From contig NZ_JARUND010000002.1 in NCBI RefSeq assembly GCF_036898825.1, positions 1,550,001 to 1,614,000 on the forward strand: DNA of 64,000 nucleotides, in the 5' to 3' direction. Below the pieces are notes generated by a model. The model did not search any database, was not told where the DNA came from, and saw only the letters and a list, made by a program, of their open reading frames with translations. Shown here piece after piece: positions 58,487 through 64,000 of the stretch. The position numbers and the translations under genes are program-made. This DNA is from Streptomyces sp. B21-083. Its GTDB lineage: Bacteria > Actinomycetota > Actinomycetes > Streptomycetales > Streptomycetaceae. Positions within the stretch are counted from its first letter, which is position 1, and each line of letters starts with the position of its first letter.

Positions 58487-59854
58487 TCAGCGCACGCCCA
58501 CCGCCGCGAGCGCGGCGAGCTGGGCGGCGTTCGGCCGCGCCGGGAAGTACAGGTAGCAGACGCCGCCGGTGCCGGACACGACCTTGCCACTGGCGTTGTA
58601 CCGCTTCGTCCGCAGCCAGATGTTCTCGAACTCGCGCCGGGCGTAGACCCGGCGCACGGCCTGGTCGGTCGCCGAGAACGGATCGCCCGCGATCACATCG
58701 CCGTCGGCGGTGAAGCCGATCACGGTCATCAGATGGCCGGGGGTGCCGTAACCCGCCCCCGTCAGCTCGGTCTTGAGGAACGACTGGGACGTTATGGCCG
58801 GGACGCCGGCCGCGATCAACGTCTGCAGGTCGGTGAGCGAGCCGAGCCGGGTGACCACGCCCTGGAGGTCCTTGTAGGTCGCCGCGTAGGCCGCGTTGAA
58901 GGGCCAGTTGCCGCAGCCCGCGTACTGGAAGTCGTAGGTGAAGCGGGCCGCGTGGCACACCTGCGGGTCGGCGTAGGCCGGGTCGACCCAGGCCAGTTGT
59001 GCCGCCGTGGGCTTACGGCCCCAGTACTCGATGATCATCTGCGAGGAGGTGGGGCTGCACCAGGCCTCGCCGCCGTTGTCGTACTCGGGGTACTGGCCGC
59101 TGTGGATCTCCTGCGAGTAGCGCGGGACGATCAGTTCCCTGGCCGGGCCGGGCGCAGAGGCGGGGACCGTGAAGCGGTCCGGGACGTCGGAGCCCATCGC
59201 GCCCAGCCGCCAGACCGTGGGTGTGACGGTGCTGCCGGGTTTGCGGTACAGAGTGAGCCGCAGCCGGTACGAGACCAGCCGCAGGCCCGAAACGGGGTCG
59301 TCGATGGCGAACGTGTCGGTCCAGACCGTGCTCCTGCCGTCGGTCTGGTCGTCGACGGAGGTCCGCCTGATGTCCTGGTCGCCGGAGGCCCAGCGGCCCA
59401 TCACGTACCAGGGGGTGGCGGTGCCGTCGGAGTACGTCCCGGCCAGCTCGACCTGGATCCAGGTCCCGGCCGGGGTACGCGCGTTCCAGGACGCGATGAC
59501 CTCCGTGGCGGGCACGGTGAGCCGGTGCACGAGGGACGTCCAGGTCGCGTACTCCCAGGCCGCCGTCGTACCGGTGTGCGGATCGGTGTAGTCGACCGTG
59601 CCGACCGGAGCGCCGATCGCGACCCCGGGCCGCGCGCCGTCCACGGCCCGGGCCCCCTTGGTCGCACCGCCGGCGCACCAGTCCGCGTACGAGGTCCAGG
59701 CGCGGTTGTCGACGGTGCGGGCGGAGTCGGCCTCGATCCTGCGGCCGGTCGCGTCAGGGGTGTCGGCCGCAGCCGGACCGGCGCTGCCCGCGACGGCGGC
59801 GGCGACCGCCGCGGCGAGGACGGTTCTGCGGGACGGCTCTTCGGCTCTGCTCAT
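58487..59854 (-). CDS. Secreted C39-like cysteine peptidase
   Basis: A 455-aa protein with a twin-arginine-type signal peptide (SRRTVLAAAVAAAVAGSAG, cleavage near residue 30). A beta-rich middle part (about 50-235) precedes a C-terminal C39/papain-like domain with Cys266 in GEAWCSPTSSQMIIEYWG, His374 in GHLMTVIGF and Asp391 in IAGDPFSATD as probable catalytic triad. It probably acts outside the cell on peptides or cell-wall proteins. The ATG at 59854 is clear. It is the upstream neighbour of the small membrane protein on the same strand, 164 bases apart. Confidence 0.88.
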   Translation of the reverse strand: MSRAEEPSRRTVLAAAVAAAVAGSAGPAAADTPDATGRRIEADSARTVDNRAWTSYADWCAGGATKGARAVDGARPGVAIGAPVGTVDYTDPHTGTTAAWEYATWTSLVHRLTVPATEVIASWNARTPAGTWIQVELAGTYSDGTATPWYVMGRWASGDQDIRRTSVDDQTDGRSTVWTDTFAIDDPVSGLRLVSYRLRLTLYRKPGSTVTPTVWRLGAMGSDVPDRFTVPASAPGPARELIVPRYSQEIHSGQYPEYDNGGEAWCSPTSSQMIIEYWGRKPTAAQLAWVDPAYADPQVCHAARFTYDFQYAGCGNWPFNAAYAATYKDLQGVVTRLGSLTDLQTLIAAGVPAITSQSFLKTELTGAGYGTPGHLMTVIGFTADGDVIAGDPFSATDQAVRRVYARREFENIWLRTKRYNASGKVVSGTGGVCYLYFPARPNAAQLAALAAVGVR

Positions 59855-60048
59855 GGGCGGGTGACCCCCAGGTGTCCTAGGCGGGCGGGACAGTGCACGG
59901 ATGTGCGCCCACTATGACCGCCGATTACCTGCTCCTGCCAGCACTTCGGGCCGTGCCGCGCTGAGGAATATTGGTCTCGCCCATTGACGCGGCCTGGGGC
60001 GTGGTCGGCGGCGGACCCCGGCCGGTCCCTAGAATGATCCCCGGCAAT

Positions 60049-60702
60049 ATGTCCGAATCTCATCGCCCCCAGGGGACCGCCATCCACGACCTCGCCCGCA
60101 CCCTGCGCCGACTGCCGCCCTCCTGCGGCCCGGTCCGGCTGATCGCCGTCGACGGCCACGCGGGCTCCGGGAAGACCACGTTCACCGGACGGCTGGCCGC
60201 CGCTCTCGGTGGGGCACCCGTGCTGCACCTCGACGACATCGCCACCCACGACGAGCTGTTCGAGTGGACGAGTCGCCTGGTCGGCCAGGTGATCGAGCCA
60301 CTGCGACGGGGCGAGAGCGCGTCCTACACCCCCTACGACTGGACGTCCCGGCGCTTCGGGCCACCACTGACGCTGCGAGCCGCGCCCGTGGTGCTGGTGG
60401 AGGGGGTCGGGGCCGGCCGGCGGGCGGTACGGCCGTTCCTGGCGCGACTGCTGTGGATGGAGCTGGCGGGCGAGGACGCCTGGGCACGCGGGCGGGCGCG
60501 GGACGGGGCGGAACAGAGCGAGTTCTGGGCCGAGTGGGTCGGCGCGGAACGGCGGCACTTCGCCGCGGACCCCTCACGTCCGTTCGCCGACCTGTTGGTA
60601 CGGCAGTGCGGCGAGGGGTACGAGATGCTCCCGGGACCTGCCGGGGCCGTTGGATCAGACCAGGATCTCACTCACCGTGACGGGCCATCCGCAATGTGCT
60701 GA
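60049..60702 (+). CDS. P-loop kinase, uridine-kinase-like
   Basis: A 217-aa cytoplasmic nucleoside/nucleotide kinase-like protein. Walker A is AVDGHAGSGKTTFTGRL (about residue 35); PVLHLDDIATHDELFEW and VVLVEGVGAGRRAV (Walker B-like with Glu) are the matching second and third elements of the uridine kinase/phosphoribulokinase superfamily. A phosphate-acceptor substrate is not predictable. The start is uncertain: ATG 60049 (MSESHRPQG) has no Shine-Dalgarno sequence; ATG 60034 is an alternative, and TAGAAT (60030-60035) could be a -10 for the shorter form. A hairpin follows downstream. Confidence 0.82.
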   Translation: MSESHRPQGTAIHDLARTLRRLPPSCGPVRLIAVDGHAGSGKTTFTGRLAAALGGAPVLHLDDIATHDELFEWTSRLVGQVIEPLRRGESASYTPYDWTSRRFGPPLTLRAAPVVLVEGVGAGRRAVRPFLARLLWMELAGEDAWARGRARDGAEQSEFWAEWVGAERRHFAADPSRPFADLLVRQCGEGYEMLPGPAGAVGSDQDLTHRDGPSAMC

Positions 60703-61133
60703 ACTTGTGAAGACCCTTGCCGCGCAACTTGTCCGAGAGCCTCAACTCGGCTTGACCGGTGGGCCGTACAGGACTTACGTTCTCAATGCGCGGCCCTTTG
60801 GGAGCCGCCCGCAGTCGCGAAGCCCCCGGTTGTTCCCCCGTGATCGGGGGCTTCGTTCTGCCCGCGGCCCGTTTTTCGGCCGCCCCCGGGGTCGTCATGT
60901 TCACCCTCGGTGACCGCGCCGTGTGCGCCCCATCTGCTCCCACCTCGTCAAACGGCCTGTGCGGCACCCTGCTGCGGGCACGTGCCGCGCAGGTACGATG
61001 CCCTCGGTGCGACTCGGACGGCTGCTCTGCGCACCGTTGCAACTCCCGTCCGCGGCACAGCGGTTCGACCAAGCTGCCGACGGGCACCGGCCTGTCGGAG
61101 AGGCAATCGGGGGCACGGTTCGTGGGGGACGTG
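60703..61133. other. Intergenic region before the EccA-like gene
   Basis: About 430 bases with no supported gene. It contains the terminator at 60818-60855 and, after it, the presumed promoter of the ATPase gene at 61134. The long frames running through it have no recognisable protein. Confidence 0.5.
60818..60855 (+). terminator. Terminator hairpin after the P-loop kinase gene
   Basis: An 11-bp perfect stem CGAAGCCCCCG / CGGGGGCTTCG with a 16-base loop, followed by TTCTG. It lies about 115 bases after the kinase stop and before the ATPase gene. Confidence 0.75.
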
Positions 61134-62999
61134 ATGGACTTCGGCACGCAGGGCCCCGAGGCCCCGGCCGACCTCGCCTGGCTGCGAGGTGTGGACGCCT
61201 ACACGATGGGCGCCTACCCGCAGGCGGAGGAGGAGTTCCGCACCGCGGTGCGGATCGATCCCGGGATGGCCGACGGCTGGCTCGGACTGCACGCGCTGCG
61301 CGTCGACACGACGACCGCGCTGCTACGGATGTTCCGGCACCGGGAGCGCTTCGGGGAGCAGCGCGCCCGCCATCGCCGGACCCTCAACTCCTGGTACTGG
61401 CTGGGCTGGTGGGTGCAGCCCGTGCTCGAAAGCCCGCGCGATCTGCTCCTCGCGCACGCCTCGCACTGGCTGGACGGCCGCCATGTGCCGGAGCTGGACC
61501 GGGCGTTGGCGGGTCTGCCGCCGGTGGACACCGACCCGCAGGTCCGTTTCCTGCACGCGTGTCGCGCCTATCTCGTCAAGGACTGGGAGCAACTGGTCCG
61601 GCACACCGACCCGTTGATCAACGACGCGATGCTGGGCATCGAGGCGGGCCTGTTCGGCGGCATGGCCCGGGTGCGCCTGGAGATGTACGGGCAGGCGGAA
61701 CCGCTGCTCTCGGCGGCCCTGATGCGCTGCCGCAGCGAGCAGCCGCAGCGCAAGGAGCTGCGGTACTGGCTGGCGCGGGCCCACGAGGGCACGGGCCGCT
61801 CGGCGGCGGCCCTCCCTCTGTACCGGGCCGTGCACCGCGTGGACGCCGCCTTCATGGACACCTCGGCGCGGCTCGCGGCGATCTCCGAGGGCGACGGGTA
61901 CGACGAGGCGGTCGACCTCGCGGGGATCACGCTCACCGGGATCGGTCAGGAACTGCTGGAGAGCCCGGACGGCATCGATCCCCTGTTCGGCGGCGAGGGG
62001 CGCGACCTGAAGCTCTCGGAGCCCGAACTCCCACCGCCAGGCGGCCCGTTGCCGTCCGCGACCGACCCGGTGCGCGAGAAGGCCGCCGTCCCGGTGCAGC
62101 CGCTGCCGACCGGCCCGACGGACCCCGCCCTCCTCGATGAGGCGCTGGCCCAGCTGGAGTGCATGGTGGGCCTGGAACCGGTGAAGCGGCAGGTGAAGGC
62201 GCTCTCCGCCCAGTTGAACATGGCACGGCTGCGGGCGGGGCAGGGACTGCCGGTACAGCCGCCGAAGCGGCACTTCGTCTTCTCGGGACCCTCCGGCACC
62301 GGCAAGACGACAGTGGCGCGCATCCTCGGCCGGGTGTTCTACGCGCTGGGGCTGCTCGGCGGCGACCATCTGGTGGAGGCGCAGCGGGCCGACCTGGTCG
62401 GCGAGTATCTCGGCCAGACCGCGGTGAAGGCCAACGAGCTGATCGACTCCGCGATCGGGGGCGTCCTCTTCGTCGACGAGGCGTACTCGCTCTCCAACTC
62501 CGGGTACGGCAAGGGCGACGCGTACGGCGACGAGGCCCTGCAGGTGCTGCTGAAACGGGCCGAGGACAACCGGGACCACCTGGTGGTGATCCTGGCCGGC
62601 TATCCGGAGGGCATGGACCGGCTGCTGGCCGCCAACCCCGGGCTGTCGTCCCGCTTCACGACCCGCGTCGACTTCCCCTCATACCGTCCGCTCGAACTCA
62701 CCTCCATCGGCGAGGTGCTGGCCTCCGAGAACGGCGATGTGTGGGACGAGGAGGCGCTGGACGAGCTGCGCTCGATCGCCGGACATGTGGTCGACCAGGG
62801 ATGGATCGACGAGCTGGGCAACGGGCGGTTCCTGCGGACCTTGTACGAGAAGAGCTGTGCGTACCGGGATCTGCGGCTGTCGGTGTATCCGGGGACACTC
62901 ACCCGGGACGACTTGTCGACTCTGCGACTGCCGGACCTCATGCAGGCGTACGGGGAGGTCCTGTCGGGACGGGGACCGCAGGATCCGTCGGCCCTCTGA
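61134..62999 (+). CDS. EccA-like AAA+ ATPase with TPR domain (CbxX/CfqX family)
   Basis: A 621-aa cytoplasmic protein. The N-terminal half is TPR-like helical repeats (LAWLRGVDAYTMGAYPQAEE at the start, ELRYWLARAHEGTGRSAAAL later); the C-terminal half is a CbxX/CfqX AAA+ domain with Walker A FSGPSGTGKTTVARILGRVF, Walker B GGVLFVDEAYSL, sensor-1 VVILAGYPEGMD and the arginine-finger region NPGLSSRFTTRVDFP. This matches EccA, the ATPase of type VII secretion. No ESX-type membrane or WXG100 genes are in this window, so it is an orphan here. ATG 61134 follows GGGGGAC; a GTG 3 bases earlier is in frame. Confidence 0.9.
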   Translation: MDFGTQGPEAPADLAWLRGVDAYTMGAYPQAEEEFRTAVRIDPGMADGWLGLHALRVDTTTALLRMFRHRERFGEQRARHRRTLNSWYWLGWWVQPVLESPRDLLLAHASHWLDGRHVPELDRALAGLPPVDTDPQVRFLHACRAYLVKDWEQLVRHTDPLINDAMLGIEAGLFGGMARVRLEMYGQAEPLLSAALMRCRSEQPQRKELRYWLARAHEGTGRSAAALPLYRAVHRVDAAFMDTSARLAAISEGDGYDEAVDLAGITLTGIGQELLESPDGIDPLFGGEGRDLKLSEPELPPPGGPLPSATDPVREKAAVPVQPLPTGPTDPALLDEALAQLECMVGLEPVKRQVKALSAQLNMARLRAGQGLPVQPPKRHFVFSGPSGTGKTTVARILGRVFYALGLLGGDHLVEAQRADLVGEYLGQTAVKANELIDSAIGGVLFVDEAYSLSNSGYGKGDAYGDEALQVLLKRAEDNRDHLVVILAGYPEGMDRLLAANPGLSSRFTTRVDFPSYRPLELTSIGEVLASENGDVWDEEALDELRSIAGHVVDQGWIDELGNGRFLRTLYEKSCAYRDLRLSVYPGTLTRDDLSTLRLPDLMQAYGEVLSGRGPQDPSAL

Positions 63000-63005
63000 C
63001 GAGTA

Positions 63006-63031
63006 CCGGGCGCCTTGAGAAGGGCGCCCGG
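63006..63031 (+). terminator. Terminator hairpin after the EccA-like gene
   Basis: A 9-bp stem CCGGGCGCC / GGCGCCCGG with an 8-base loop starts 6 bases after the stop codon at 62999. Confidence 0.85.
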
Positions 63032-63215
63032 CACTGGTGCTGGGGGGCGGGTCGCGCAGCCGGCGGCTTGCGGGTGCCGCTCTCTCGGCGGCACGGATGC
63101 CCCCAGCTGGGCGGGAGCCGGCCGCCCGGCTCGTCGCCTGCGAACGCCGCCCCGCAGGGCGCGACCAGCACCCACCGGGCCCGCGGCCGAACGAACCGCA
63201 TCTCCAGCGGAGCGC

Positions 63216-64000
63216 CTAACTCGCCAGCGCCTCCTTCTGCGCCGCCGACCGGGGCTCCGTCACCTTCGGCGCCGGCGAGATCTGGCGGTGGGCCGGGTCC
63301 CGTACCTCGCCGACCAGGAGTTCCAGAACGTCCTCCATGGCGACCAGGCCGATCACCCGGCCCGAACCGTCCGCGACCTGGGCCAGATGGGTCGCCGCCC
63401 GGCGCATCACCGTCAGCGCGTCGTCCAGCGGGAGTTCGGAGCGCAGCGTCGTCATGGCACGCCAGATGTGCTGCGGCACCGCCCGTTCCGAGTCCTCCAG
63501 GTCCAGTACGTCCTTCACGTGCAGGTAGCCCATGAAGGCGCCGTTGTCCGCCACCACCGGGAAGCGGGAGTAGCCGGTGCGGGCGGTGAGGGCGACGACC
63601 TGGCCCGCGGTGACCGACGGGTCCACCGTCACCAGGGACTCACGGTCGAGGAGGACGTCGGTGACCGGGCGGGAGCCCAGTTCCAGCGCGTCCTCCAGGC
63701 GTTCCTGCTCACCGGGGTCGAGCAGCCCGGCCTGGCCGGCGTCCTCCACCAGCCGGTTGAGCTGCTCGCTGGTGAAGACCGCCTCGACCTCGTCCTTGGG
63801 CTCGACGCGGAAGAGCTTCAGGACGAGTCGCGCACAGGCGCCCAGGCCCACCGTGACCGGCCCGCACACACGGGCGAAGGCGACCAGGCCCGGGCTCAGC
63901 CACAGCGCGGTCTTCTCGGGTGCCGCCATCGCCAGGTTCTTCGGGAGCATCTCCCCGACGACGAGGTGGAGGAAGACCACGAGCGCGAGCGCGATGACGT
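63216..64000 (-). CDS. CNNM/TlyC-type CBS-domain membrane protein, N-terminally truncated by the window
   Basis: At least 261 C-terminal residues of a CNNM/HlyC-CorC-type ion transporter or regulator; the 5' end lies beyond 64000. Visible parts are the end of the membrane domain (ALALVVFLHLVVGEMLPKNL), a linker with EVEAVFTSEQLNRLVEDAGQ, and two CBS domains (about LGSRPVTDVLLDRESLVTVD; later IGLVAMEDVLELLVGEVRDP). Such proteins are linked to magnesium or cobalt efflux and sense adenine nucleotides through the CBS pair. The end DPAHRQISPAPKVTEPRSAA is an extra tail. Confidence 0.93.
   Translation of the reverse strand, partial: VIALALVVFLHLVVGEMLPKNLAMAAPEKTALWLSPGLVAFARVCGPVTVGLGACARLVLKLFRVEPKDEVEAVFTSEQLNRLVEDAGQAGLLDPGEQERLEDALELGSRPVTDVLLDRESLVTVDPSVTAGQVVALTARTGYSRFPVVADNGAFMGYLHVKDVLDLEDSERAVPQHIWRAMTTLRSELPLDDALTVMRRAATHLAQVADGSGRVIGLVAMEDVLELLVGEVRDPAHRQISPAPKVTEPRSAAQKEALAS

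Noticed and set aside
60990..61085. tRNA-like sequence containing GGTTCGAC
   Set aside because: The T-loop-like octamer has no matching acceptor stem, anticodon arm or D-arm around it.
63032..63215. Third copy of the dispersed repeat near GGTCGCGCAG
   Set aside because: Only about ten bases match copy 1, and the diagnostic GGGGAACTGCG core is absent.

Overview
The DNA is very GC-rich with strong G/C bias at third codon positions, frequent GTG starts and 4-base stop/start overlaps. It carries actinobacterial marker genes: a conservon, RbpA, polyprenol-phosphate mannose synthase, DasR-type chitinase operators and a sigma-R-type promoter. It is a chromosomal segment of a Streptomyces or very close relative. 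From memory, the order crr, ptsI, acetoacetyl-CoA synthetase ... GDPD, MFS, rbpA, fxsA, ppm1 ... chitinase, TetR, small membrane protein follows the S. coelicolor SCO1390-SCO1431 interval. I infer conserved core chromosome rather than an island. I see no rRNA, tRNA, CRISPR, prophage or insertion sequence.

Layout. 1-2.1 kb: PTS general enzymes (end of crr, ptsI). 2.1-5.7 kb: a MocR-type regulator diverging from an MFS/unknown-protein operon across one perfect palindrome. 5.7-10.8 kb: acetoacetyl-CoA synthetase, GH31 glucosidase, NUDIX. 10.9-13.2 kb: DUF35/thiolase pair behind a perfect palindrome, then a glpF-glpK fusion relic. 13.3-18.8 kb: conservon cvnABCD and a two-helix membrane protein. 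19.4-24.1 kb: choline-to-betaine operon (aldehyde dehydrogenase, permease, choline oxidase). 24.2-31.5 kb: three-gene SMC-like operon arranged like Wadjet jetA-jetB-jetC but with no jetD. 31.6-36.9 kb: GntR-controlled 5-oxoproline operon (MFS, DUF1445, pxpABC). 37-41.3 kb: broken SGNH hydrolase, two glycosyltransferases, HEAT-repeat protein. 41.6-44 kb: ankyrin protein, a 64-residue membrane protein and an FtsK-like protein with an altered P-loop. 44-48.5 kb: yczR diverging from yczE-GDPD-MFS. 48.7-53.5 kb: rbpA, fxsA, ppm1, amidohydrolase, Lrp. 53.7-60.7 kb: two small conserved proteins, acyl-CoA dehydrogenase, DasR-type chitinase, TetR, small membrane protein, secreted C39-like protein, P-loop kinase. 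61-64 kb: orphan EccA-like ATPase and a CNNM/CBS transporter cut by the window edge.

How the genes work together. Crr and EI feed phosphate into sugar uptake, and the chitinase with two dre-like sites shares the N-acetylglucosamine/DasR theme. The choline operon would make glycine betaine. The pxp operon would turn D-glutamate and 5-oxoproline into L-glutamate. The least explained units are the JetABC-like complex without its nuclease, the small-protein/FtsK-like pair, and the MocR-controlled MFS/unknown-protein operon. Two genes have been destroyed by internal deletions (glpF-glpK, SGNH hydrolase). Four genes appear to be transcribed without a leader.
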